Origin: Syntrophomonadaceae bacterium
Lineage (GTDB): Bacteria > Bacillota > Dethiobacteria > PWVN01
Direction of reading: 5' to 3'
DNA: 13,674 bases
NCBI GenBank assembly: GCA_007136165.1
Contig: SLHK01000081.1
Location: 1 to 13,674 of the forward strand
Shown here: positions 1 to 6,641 of the stretch, piece by piece
How positions within the stretch are numbered: the first letter of the stretch is position 1
Layout of the letters: each line of letters opens with the position of its first letter
Program-made: the position numbers and the translations under genes
Notes under the pieces: generated by a model
The model's database searches: none
What the model saw: only the letters and a program-made list of their open reading frames with translations
Told to the model about the DNA's origin: nothing

Positions 1-1386
1 GGGCCAGCCCATGGTGGAGAAGGGCCACAGGGCGGAACTGAACCAGGTATCCAGCACATCGGGGTCCTGTTCCATTTCCCCGCTGCCGCAGCTGGGGCAC
101 TCGCTTATATCCACCCGGGAGACGATGGTCTCCCCGCACTCACAGTACCAGGCGGGGATCCTGTGCCCCCACCATATCTGCCGGGATATGCACCAGTCCC
201 GGATGTTTTCCATCCAGTTAAGATAAACCTTGGTAAACCGCGGGGGCACAAAGCTGGTCTCCCCCTCCGACACGGCCCGGATGGCCGGTTTTGCCAGGGG
301 CTTCATTTTCACGAACCACTGCTTGGAGAGGAGGGGCTCGATGGCGGTGCTGCAGCGCTGGCAGTGGCCTACGGCATGGCCGTAGTCCTCGATTTCCTTG
401 ACAACTCCCGCCTCCTTAAGTTCCCGGGTCAAAGCCTCCCGGGCGGCATAGCGGTCCATGCCGGCGTATTTCCCCGCTGCCTCCGTCATGGTCCCCTCCG
501 GCGAAATAACCACCTCCAGGGGCAGGTTGTGGCGCCCGGCCATGGCAAAGTCGTTGGGGTCGTGGGCCGGCGTCACCTTGACGGCGCCGGTGCCGAATTC
601 CGTCTCCACATAGTCATCGGCAATTATGGGTATCTCCCGCTCCATGACGGGCAGGATCACCGTCTTGCCTACCAGCTTTTTATACCTCTTATCCCGGGGG
701 TTGACGGCCACCGCCGTATCGCCCAGCATGGTCTCCACCCGGGTGGTGGCCACCACGATTTCCCCGCTTCCGTCCGTTAAGGGGTACTTGAGGTGGGTCA
801 GGGTGCTCTCCTCGTCCTCGTGCTCCACCTCGATATCGGAAAGGGCCGTATGGCAGCGGGGGCACCAGTTGATGATGTAATCGCCCCGGTAAATAAGGCC
901 CTTTTCATACAGGGTCACAAAGACCTCCCGCACCGCCCGGGAGCACCCCTCGTCCATGGTAAAGCGCTCCCTGGACCAGTCGCAGGAAACCCCCAGCTTT
1001 TTCAGCTGCCTGGTGATCCGCTGGTGGTAGTCCTCCTTCCAGGACCAGACCCGCTCCAGGAACTTCTCCCTTCCCAGCTGGTGGCGGCTCAATCCCTCTT
1101 CCTTCAGGTGTTCTTCCACCTTGATCTGGGTGGCAATGCCGGCATGGTCGGTACCGGGCATCCACAGGGTGTCGTACCCCTGCATCCGCCTCCAGCGAAT
1201 GAGGATATCCTGAATGGTATTGTCCAGGGCGTGCCCCATATGCAAGGTTCCTGTCACGTTGGGAGGTGGAATGACAATGGTAAAGGTCTCCCGGTCACGG
1301 CGAAAAGCGGGGCGAAAATAGCCCCCCTCCTCCCAGAAACGATACCACTTATCTTCCACCTGCTCAGGTTTATATGTTTTCTCCAT
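1..1386 (-). CDS. valS: Valyl-tRNA synthetase, N-terminal 462 residues (3' part outside window)
   Basis: Class I aminoacyl-tRNA synthetase that charges tRNA-Val with valine in the cytoplasm. The frame is open from the ATG at 1386 to the left edge, so the gene is cut by the window. Visible landmarks are PPNVTG at residues 41-46, the HIGH signature as HMGH at 49-52, Cys pairs such as NWCPRC typical of ValS, and a central stretch fitting the CP1 editing domain that removes mischarged threonine. The KMSKS loop and the C-terminal coiled coil would lie beyond the edge. The start is uncertain: the ATG has no clear ribosome binding site, whereas an in-frame GTG at 1398 (four codons earlier) has AAAGGGGG 8 bases upstream. 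I kept the ATG because MEKTYKPEQVE aligns with usual ValS N-termini. It lies 92 bases after engB but seems to have its own promoter. No T-box leader fits in that gap. Confidence 0.95.
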   Translation of the reverse strand, partial: MEKTYKPEQVEDKWYRFWEEGGYFRPAFRRDRETFTIVIPPPNVTGTLHMGHALDNTIQDILIRWRRMQGYDTLWMPGTDHAGIATQIKVEEHLKEEGLSRHQLGREKFLERVWSWKEDYHQRITRQLKKLGVSCDWSRERFTMDEGCSRAVREVFVTLYEKGLIYRGDYIINWCPRCHTALSDIEVEHEDEESTLTHLKYPLTDGSGEIVVATTRVETMLGDTAVAVNPRDKRYKKLVGKTVILPVMEREIPIIADDYVETEFGTGAVKVTPAHDPNDFAMAGRHNLPLEVVISPEGTMTEAAGKYAGMDRYAAREALTRELKEAGVVKEIEDYGHAVGHCQRCSTAIEPLLSKQWFVKMKPLAKPAIRAVSEGETSFVPPRFTKVYLNWMENIRDWCISRQIWWGHRIPAWYCECGETIVSRVDISECPSCGSGEMEQDPDVLDTWFSSALWPFSTMGWP

Positions 1387-1423
1387 GTCTTGACCCACAG
1401 AAACTGCCCCCTTTTAAAGAAAG

Positions 1424-1442
1424 AACTTCTCTTGTAGAAGTC
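1424..1442 (-). other. Small hairpin in the valS leader
   Basis: On the coding strand GACTTCT and AGAAGTT pair around the loop ACAAG (7 pairs including one G-T), followed by TCTTTCTTT. It lies between the proposed valS promoter and the start codon. It could be a weak attenuator or an RNA-stabilising hairpin. The stem is short and the T tract is interrupted, so strong termination is unlikely. Confidence 0.4.
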
Positions 1443-1459
1443 CCATTTTGCCTTACTTA

Positions 1460-1489
1460 AATATATACTTTTTAACCTTTACCTGTCAA
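1460..1489 (-). promoter_or_regulatory. Sigma-A-type promoter for valS
   Basis: On the minus strand a perfect TTGACA (1489-1484) is followed after 18 bases by TATATT (1465-1460), or after 16 bases by TATATA. The -35 box overlaps the last codons of engB. Transcription would start near 1453, giving a leader of about 65 bases to the valS ATG. This suggests valS can be expressed independently of lon-engB. Confidence 0.6.
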
Positions 1490-2066
1490 GAAAACCCTGA
1501 ATTTGCCGCCAGAGGGCGTCCTTACCTTCCCCCGTCACTGAAGAGAAGGGTATCAAGGGTTCATCGTCCCCCAGGCTGAGTTCCCCGGCGATGACCTGCA
1601 GGGCTTTCCGGCGGCGCCCCCGGGGAACCTTGTCCGCCTTGGTGGCCGCCAGGACGGTGGGATACCCGTAAAACCTGAGCCAGTCCAGCATGGTCATGTC
1701 GGCGGGGGTGGGGGCGTGACGGATATCCACCAGCATCACCACCCCCCTCAAGGGTTCGCGGCCCGTCAGGTACTCCTCAATCATCCCGCGCCACTGGTCC
1801 CGGACCTGGTGGGGGACCCGGGCATAACCGTAACCGGGCAGGTCCACCAGGTAAAAACTGTTGTTAATTTCAAAGAAATTTATAAGCCGGGTCTTTCCGG
1901 GGGTGGAGCTGACCTTAACAAGTTTTTTTCGGTTTAAAATATTGTTGATAAGGGAGGATTTCCCCACGTTGGAACGCCCGAGAAAAGCCACCTCGGGCCG
2001 TTCCTCCCGGGGGTACTGTTCCTTCTTTACAGCCCCCTTGAGGTACCTGGCAGAACGCACTTTCAT
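1479..2066 (-). CDS. engB: Ribosome biogenesis GTP-binding protein EngB (YsxC/YihA family)
   Basis: Small GTPase, 195 residues, the usual length for this family. In Bacillus subtilis YsxC takes part in late assembly of the large ribosomal subunit and is essential. All G motifs are seen: G1 GRSNVGKS at 30-37, G2 TPGKT at 55-59, G3 DLPGYG at 75-80, G4 TKAD at 142-145 and G5 SSVTGEG at 175-181. The ATG start is preceded by GGGAGAGG about 10 bases upstream. It lies 98 bases after lon, with no clear terminator between, so read-through from lon is likely. The lon-ysxC order is also found in B. subtilis, where hem genes follow. Here valS follows directly. Confidence 0.97.
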   Translation of the reverse strand: MKVRSARYLKGAVKKEQYPREERPEVAFLGRSNVGKSSLINNILNRKKLVKVSSTPGKTRLINFFEINNSFYLVDLPGYGYARVPHQVRDQWRGMIEEYLTGREPLRGVVMLVDIRHAPTPADMTMLDWLRFYGYPTVLAATKADKVPRGRRRKALQVIAGELSLGDDEPLIPFSSVTGEGKDALWRQIQGFLDR

Positions 2067-2164
2067 ACTTATAATTCCTCTCCCGTTTTTGAAGCAAAGA
2101 GAGGTCCTTTGGCTTCCCTCTTTTGCTTATCTCTTTTCTTGCCTCTTTTTCGTGTCTTTTTTGC

Positions 2165-4492
2165 CTATTTCTTCAAGCCGTCGGCTTTCCGCTCCAGGGC
2201 TTCCTTGAGAACCTGGTCCATGTGGTCCACAAAGACGATCTCGATGCGGCGGCGGACATTGGAGGGAATCTCCGTGGTATCCTTTTTGTTGTCCAGGGGC
2301 AGGAGAATCTTTTTGATGCCCGCCCGGTGGGCCGCCAGCACCTTTTCCTTGATGCCGCCCACGGGCAGGATTCTTCCCCTCAAGGTAATCTCTCCCGTCA
2401 TGGCCACATCCTTTCGCACCGGATTTTCCGAAAGGGCCGATACCAGGGCGGCAGCCATGGTTATACCCGCCGAGGGCCCGTCCTTGGGTATGGCTCCCTC
2501 GGGGATATGGATGTGGATATCCTTCTCTTCATGAAAGTCCCCCGCCAGGTTTAAAGACTCCGTCCGGGAGCGGATAAAGCTGAAGGCGGCCTGGGCCGAC
2601 TCCTGCATCACATCTCCCAGTTTGCCCGTCAGGGTAAGCCTGCCCTTCCCTTTCATGAGGGTCACTTCAATGGCCAGGGTATCGCCGCCGCTTTCCGTCC
2701 AGGCCAGGCCCGTGGCCACCCCCACTTCGTTGGCCTTTTCCGCCAGGCCGAAGCGGAAACGGGGGATGCCGATAAATTTGTCCAGGTTCTGCACCGTCAC
2801 CCGGGTCCTGTTGCCCCGGTCCTTGGCCGTGGCCCGGGCCGTTTTCCGGCAGATGGAAGCTATCTGCCTCTCCAGGTTCCTCACCCCCGCCTCCCGGGTA
2901 TACAGGCGGATAACCCGCCGCAGGGTGGCCTCCGACAGCGTCAGGTTCTCCGGTTTCAGCCCGTTTTCCTTGATCTGCTTCGGAATCAAGAAATTCTCGG
3001 CAATCTTCACCTTCTCCTCTTCCGTGTAGCCGGCGATGAAGATGGTCTCCATCCGGTCCAGCAGGGGCTGGGGAATGTTGTAGATGGAGTTGGCGGTGGT
3101 GACAAACATGACGTTGGACAGGTCAAAGGCACACTCGATATAGTGGTCGCTGAAGGTGTTGTTCTGCTCCGGGTCCAGCACCTCCAGGAGGGCGGCGGAA
3201 GGGTCTCCCCTGAAGTCTGTGGACATCTTGTCTATTTCGTCCAGAAGAAAGACGGGGTTGTTGGAACCCGCCTGCCGCATCCCCTGGATGATCCGCCCCG
3301 GCATGGCCCCCACGTAGGTGCGCCGGTGGCCGCGGATTTCTGCTTCATCCCGCACGCCCCCCAGGGACATGCGGATAAATTTTCGCTCCAGGGCCCGGGC
3401 GATGGACTTGGCCAGGGAGGTTTTCCCCACCCCGGGAGGCCCGATCAAGCAGAGAATGGGCCCCTTTATCTTGTCGGCCAGCTGCCTGACGGCCAGGTAC
3501 TCGATGATGCGCTCCTTGACCTTCTTCAGGCCGTAGTGATCCTCATCCAAAATCTGTTCCGCCATATCCAGATCCAGTCTGTCTTCCGTCTGCACCCCCC
3601 AGGGGAGGGCCAGAAGCCAATCCAGATAATTGCGGATGACGACGCTCTCCGCCGCGGCGGGAGGCATCTTCTCCAGGCGGTCCACTTCTTTTAAGGCCTT
3701 TTCTTCCACATCCTCCGGCAGCTTCACTTCCTCGATCTTTTCCCGGTACTCGTCGGCTTCCGCCGTCCGCTCGTCTTTCTCCCCCAGTTCCTTCTGGATG
3801 GCCTTCATCTGTTCCCTCAGGTAATATTCCTTCTGGGTTTTCTCCATCTGCTTGCGGACCCGGAGGTTTATCTTTCGCTCGATCTCCAGGATATCCATCT
3901 CCCGGCTCAGAATTCCGGAAAGCTTCTCCAGGCGTTCCTTAAAGGTCTCCGCCTCCAGGATTTCCTGTTTCTGCGAGACCTTGAGGGCCAGGTGGGAAGA
4001 AATGATGTCCGCCAGGCGGCCGGGTTCCTCTATGGAGGAAACGGTCACCAGGGTTTCCGGAGGGATTTTCTTGCTCAGCTTGATATACTGCTCGAACTGG
4101 AAGAGGACGCTCCGCATGAGGGCTTCCACTTCGGAATTTTTCTCTTTCTCTTCCTCAACTTCCGTGATTTCCACCCGGTAGAAGGGCTCCAAATCTACAA
4201 ATCTGGCTATGCGGGCCCGGTAGAGGCCTTCCACCAGGACCCGGATGGTGCCCCCGGGCAGCTTCAGCATCTGCTTGACCTGGGCTATGGTTCCCATGGT
4301 GTAGATATCTTCGGGTTTGGGGTCGTCAACCCGGGCTTCTTTTTGGGCAACCAAAAGAATCTTGTTATCCTTGATCATGGCCTCGTCCAGGGCTTTTACC
4401 GAAGGGTCCCGGCCCACGTCCAGGTGAAGGACCATGTTGGGGAAAACAAGAACGCCCCTTAAAGGCAGTAAAGGCATGATTGTGTGCGACAC
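2165..4492 (-). CDS. lon: ATP-dependent endopeptidase La (LonA)
   Basis: Cytoplasmic AAA+ serine protease that unfolds and degrades misfolded and regulatory proteins; 775 residues from the chosen start, normal for LonA. Domains: N-terminal substrate-binding LAN domain (about 5-200), coiled-coil region (about 200-260), AAA module with Walker A GPPGVGKT at 351-358 and Walker B VFLLDEID at 414-421, then the protease domain with the Ser674 (DGPSAG) and Lys717 (GGIKEK) dyad, 43 residues apart as in E. coli Lon. Start choice: a longer frame begins at GTG 4501, but that GTG is itself part of the Shine-Dalgarno GGAGGTGA (4505-4498). The next in-frame GTG at 4492 is 8 bases beyond GGAGG and is the best start; an ATG at 4477 is too far. 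A palindrome-containing promoter lies just upstream. engB follows downstream. Confidence 0.97.
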   Translation of the reverse strand: MSHTIMPLLPLRGVLVFPNMVLHLDVGRDPSVKALDEAMIKDNKILLVAQKEARVDDPKPEDIYTMGTIAQVKQMLKLPGGTIRVLVEGLYRARIARFVDLEPFYRVEITEVEEEKEKNSEVEALMRSVLFQFEQYIKLSKKIPPETLVTVSSIEEPGRLADIISSHLALKVSQKQEILEAETFKERLEKLSGILSREMDILEIERKINLRVRKQMEKTQKEYYLREQMKAIQKELGEKDERTAEADEYREKIEEVKLPEDVEEKALKEVDRLEKMPPAAAESVVIRNYLDWLLALPWGVQTEDRLDLDMAEQILDEDHYGLKKVKERIIEYLAVRQLADKIKGPILCLIGPPGVGKTSLAKSIARALERKFIRMSLGGVRDEAEIRGHRRTYVGAMPGRIIQGMRQAGSNNPVFLLDEIDKMSTDFRGDPSAALLEVLDPEQNNTFSDHYIECAFDLSNVMFVTTANSIYNIPQPLLDRMETIFIAGYTEEEKVKIAENFLIPKQIKENGLKPENLTLSEATLRRVIRLYTREAGVRNLERQIASICRKTARATAKDRGNRTRVTVQNLDKFIGIPRFRFGLAEKANEVGVATGLAWTESGGDTLAIEVTLMKGKGRLTLTGKLGDVMQESAQAAFSFIRSRTESLNLAGDFHEEKDIHIHIPEGAIPKDGPSAGITMAAALVSALSENPVRKDVAMTGEITLRGRILPVGGIKEKVLAAHRAGIKKILLPLDNKKDTTEIPSNVRRRIEIVFVDHMDQVLKEALERKADGLKK

Positions 4493-4497
4493 ACAGC

Positions 4498-4505
4498 TCA
4501 CCTCC
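4498..4505 (-). promoter_or_regulatory. Ribosome binding site that fixes the lon start
   Basis: GGAGGTGA on the minus strand is a near-perfect match to the 3' end of 16S rRNA. It contains the first possible GTG start (4501), which is therefore unlikely to be used. Translation most likely begins at GTG 4492, 8 bases after GGAGG. Confidence 0.75.
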
Positions 4506-4519
4506 GTTAAATGTGCAAA

Positions 4520-4554
4520 GCAAAGTGTACACTACTAGTGTAGCACACCTTTGC
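4520..4554. promoter_or_regulatory. Palindrome over the lon promoter, candidate operator
   Basis: The core is a perfect inverted repeat, TACACTA-C-TAGTGTA (4528-4542). It is flanked by further complementary arms, GCAAAG (4520-4525) and CTTTGC (4549-4554), with unequal bulges between. The core contains the proposed lon -10 hexamer, and the right-hand core arm covers the likely transcription start. A repressor site would fit this position. It does not match the CIRCE element (TTAGCACTC-N9-GAGTGCTAA) or the CtsR heptad repeat as I know them. Confidence 0.5.
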
Positions 4555-4565
4555 TTTTCTGTCAG
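4537..4565 (-). promoter_or_regulatory. Sigma-A-type promoter for lon
   Basis: CTGACA (4565-4560; 5 of 6 to consensus) is separated by exactly 17 bases from TACACT (4542-4537; 4 of 6). Transcription would start near 4530, giving a leader of about 38 bases. The -10 lies inside the palindrome at 4520-4554. Confidence 0.5.
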
Positions 4566-4709
4566 GAGTCAACTTCACGGCTTGCCCCGCTTTCCTTCCC
4601 CGGGCTATCGCTCTCCCCTCCAGAGACTGCCGGCGCTCCAGATACGGCCCTGCCCCTTTGCCCGGTCTTCCCTGTTCTCCGGCACAAGCCCCGGAAAAAA
4701 CCCCGGCAC

Positions 4710-4729
4710 AAAAACCTGTCTTCAACAGG
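4710..4729 (-). terminator. Possible weak terminator at the end of lonB
   Basis: On the minus strand CCTGT-TGAAG-ACAGG is followed directly by TTTTT. The stem is only 5 pairs and its loop contains the lonB stop codon. It may give partial termination before lon. Nothing stronger is seen in the gap 4506-4721. Confidence 0.35.
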
Positions 4730-6410
4730 GGGCCGCCGTCAGGACCCGGGCGTCCTGTTCCTGCTGCTCCTTCACCCTCTGGCTCTCCGTCTTTTTGTGG
4801 ATCAGGGCTTTATCCAGGACTTCCTGCAGGGTTTCCACGGGTATAACCTGGATATCATCATAGGTGGAAAAGATCTGCTGCCAGTTATCCCGGGGAATGA
4901 TCACCTTCCCGGCCCCCGCCTGGCGGGCTGCCTCAATTTTAACCGGCACTCCCCCCACGGGCCGCACAAATCCCCGGATGGACACCTCTCCCGTCATGGC
5001 CACCGTGTTGTCCACCCTGGTGTCCGTCAGGGAGGAGTAGATGGCCGTGGCGATGCTGACCCCGGCAGAGGGGCCGTCAATGGGGACACCGCCGGGAAAA
5101 TTGATATGGATGTGAAAATCCTTGCAGCAAAAATCCGTGTACTTGTTCAGGACCGTCAGCACATTTTCCACGGAGCCCTTGGCCAGGCCCTTGCGCCGGA
5201 TGGTCCGCTGGGCGTTCCCCATCTCTTCCTCTTCCACGATGCCCGTCATGGTAATCTGCCCCTGCCCCTTGTCCGCCTTGTAGGTGGAGACTTCGATGTC
5301 GATTAAGGTCCCCATGTTGGGGCCGTAAACCGCCAGGCCGTTGACAAAGCCCACCTGGGGCTTATCGGGTATTTTCTTTTCCGGGCGGGGGGTGATCTGG
5401 CTGCTGCTGACCACCCACTCCACCTCTTCCTCCCGCAGCTCCCGGCGGTCGTCCCCCAGGGCAACGCCCGCCGCCAGCTGCACAATGTTGACGGCCTCCC
5501 GGCCGTTGGTGGCGTATTTCTTGATGACCTCGACGGCTCCTTCCGTGGCGGTAAAATTTATCTTCTGCACGGCATTCCTGGCGATGACCCCGATTTCCTC
5601 CGGCAGCAGGCCGCGGAAATAAATTTCCAGGCAGCGGGACCTGAGGGCGGGGCATATACTCTCGGGCAGGCAGGTGGTGGCCCCGATGAGGCGGAAGTCC
5701 GCCGGCAGCCCCTGCTGGAACATCTCGTGGATGTGCTTGGGCACATTCTGGTCTTCCGGGTTGTAATAAGAGCTCTCCAGGATAACCTTGCGGTCCTCCA
5801 AAACCTTGAGGAGCTTGTTCATCTGAATGGGGTGCAGCTCGCCGATCTCATCGATAAAGAGAATCCCGCCGTGGGCCTTGGTAACCGCCCCCGGTTTGGG
5901 TTGGGGCACGCCCGACATGCCCAGGGGCCCCGCCCCCTGGTAGATGGGGTCATGGACGGTGCCGATTAAAGGGTCGGCAATTCCCCGCTCATCAAAACGG
6001 GCAGTGGTGGCGTCGAGTTCGATGAACTTGGCGTCCTGCTGGAAGGGCGACTGCTGGTTTTTTTTAGCCTCCTCCAGGACCAGGCGGGCCGCCGCCGTCT
6101 TGCCGATGCCCGGGGGGCCGTACACTATGACGTGCTGGGGGTTGGGGCTGCAGAGGGCGGCCCGCAGTGATTTCAAGCCGTCCTCCTGCCCGATGATTTC
6201 CTTAAAGGTGGCGGGCCGGGTCTTTTCCGAGAGGGGGACCGTCAAAGAGATGGACCGCAGCTTCTCCAACTGCTCCATCTCCCGGTGAGATTCTTTATTG
6301 ACGGCCACCTTGCTGGTCTGCTGTGAACGCAGCAGATTCCAGAAGTAAAGACCGATAACAATTACAAAGAAAATCTGGATGAACCCAATCACTCCTGTTG
6401 CGCCGTACAA
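4722..6410 (-). CDS. lonB: ATP-dependent protease LonB (sporulation type, membrane-anchored)
   Basis: A 562-residue Lon-family protease close in length to B. subtilis LonB (about 550). It lacks the large N-terminal domain of LonA and instead begins with one membrane segment (about residues 7-24). Walker A is GPPGIGKT at 98-105 and Walker B ILFIDE at 183-188. The C-terminal Lon protease domain carries Ser448 (DGPSAG) and Lys491 (GGVPVK), 43 residues apart, so the catalytic dyad is intact. The start is TTG at 6410: GGGAGG lies 7 bases upstream, while the nearby ATG (6416) is out of frame. In Bacillus, LonB acts in the developing forespore. Here its promoter resembles sigma-F, which agrees. A terminator separates it from clpX upstream, and lon follows 229 bases downstream. 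Confidence 0.93.
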   Translation of the reverse strand: MYGATGVIGFIQIFFVIVIGLYFWNLLRSQQTSKVAVNKESHREMEQLEKLRSISLTVPLSEKTRPATFKEIIGQEDGLKSLRAALCSPNPQHVIVYGPPGIGKTAAARLVLEEAKKNQQSPFQQDAKFIELDATTARFDERGIADPLIGTVHDPIYQGAGPLGMSGVPQPKPGAVTKAHGGILFIDEIGELHPIQMNKLLKVLEDRKVILESSYYNPEDQNVPKHIHEMFQQGLPADFRLIGATTCLPESICPALRSRCLEIYFRGLLPEEIGVIARNAVQKINFTATEGAVEVIKKYATNGREAVNIVQLAAGVALGDDRRELREEEVEWVVSSSQITPRPEKKIPDKPQVGFVNGLAVYGPNMGTLIDIEVSTYKADKGQGQITMTGIVEEEEMGNAQRTIRRKGLAKGSVENVLTVLNKYTDFCCKDFHIHINFPGGVPIDGPSAGVSIATAIYSSLTDTRVDNTVAMTGEVSIRGFVRPVGGVPVKIEAARQAGAGKVIIPRDNWQQIFSTYDDIQVIPVETLQEVLDKALIHKKTESQRVKEQQEQDARVLTAAPC

Positions 6411-6417
6411 ACCATTT

Positions 6418-6423
6418 CCTCCC
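6418..6423 (-). promoter_or_regulatory. Ribosome binding site supporting a TTG start for lonB
   Basis: GGGAGG is 7 bases before the TTG codon at 6410. The only ATG nearby begins at 6416, too close to the site and in another frame. Confidence 0.65.
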
Positions 6424-6457
6424 TTCGGACCGGAAAGCCCGCACCATGTTTGCTCTT

Positions 6458-6487
6458 TAGTATATCCTGGCCCTGCAGCAAATATCC
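6458..6487 (-). promoter_or_regulatory. Sigma-F-like promoter for lonB
   Basis: On the minus strand GGATA (6487-6483), a 15-base spacer and GGATATACTA (6467-6458) fit the forespore sigma-F pattern as usually given (GYATA, about 15 bases, GGnnAnAHTR). All fixed -10 positions match and four of five -35 positions match. The predicted start is near 6450, leaving a leader of about 40 bases. The embedded TATACT could also serve sigma-A, but no good TTGACA-like box lies 16-18 bases upstream. Confidence 0.5.
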
Positions 6488-6528
6488 CGGGAAAGTTGAA
6501 GACGAACAGGATGGGGAAAACAGCAGCC

Positions 6529-6549
6529 CGGCTGTCTGAACTACAGCCG
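6529..6549. repeat. Second hairpin downstream of the clpX terminator
   Basis: CGGCTGT (6529-6535) and ACAGCCG (6543-6549) form a perfect 7-pair stem with a 7-base loop. On the plus strand it is followed by TTTT (6550-6553). Read from clpX it comes after the main terminator and could act as a back-up or an mRNA 3'-end barrier. Confidence 0.4.
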
Positions 6550-6556
6550 TTTTGGC

Positions 6557-6584
6557 AAAGAAAAAGGCAGCCTTCCGGGCTGCC
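6557..6584 (-). terminator. Rho-independent terminator of the tig-clpP-clpX unit
   Basis: On the minus strand GGCAGCC-CGGAA-GGCTGCC forms a perfect 7-pair GC-rich stem with a 5-base loop, followed by TTTTTCTTT. It lies 57 bases after the clpX stop and is the clearest terminator in the window. It separates clpX from lonB. Confidence 0.85.
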
Positions 6585-6641
6585 CTGTTGATTCTTCTTT
6601 GAATTTGTTCGTTTATTTCAATACTGTGGATTCTTATTTCT

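Noticed and set aside
163..1437. Long plus-strand open frames opposite valS
   Set aside because: They are antisense to a well-conserved synthetase, are rich in Gly, His and Pro as expected from GC-rich shadow frames, and have no ribosome binding sites.
3143..3694. 183-codon plus-strand frame opposite lon
   Set aside because: It is a shadow of the AAA domain of Lon on the other strand, and no family features were seen.
4506..4721. A gene or RNA in the lonB-lon gap, including a 72-codon minus-strand frame
   Set aside because: The frame overlaps the promoter and palindrome and looks non-coding. I found no tRNA-like fold, only CCGGCACAA direct repeats about 25 bases apart.
4502..4721. CtsR or CIRCE heat-shock operators upstream of lon, and the same upstream of tig, clpP and lonB
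   Set aside because: By eye no GGTCAAA-type tandem heptads or TTAGCACTC-N9-GAGTGCTAA were found in the intergenic regions. Single GTCAAA strings occur only inside genes.
6529..6553. A plus-strand terminator (hairpin followed by TTTT)
   Set aside because: No plus-strand gene lies upstream of it for it to terminate, and the T tract is short; listed only as a hairpin.
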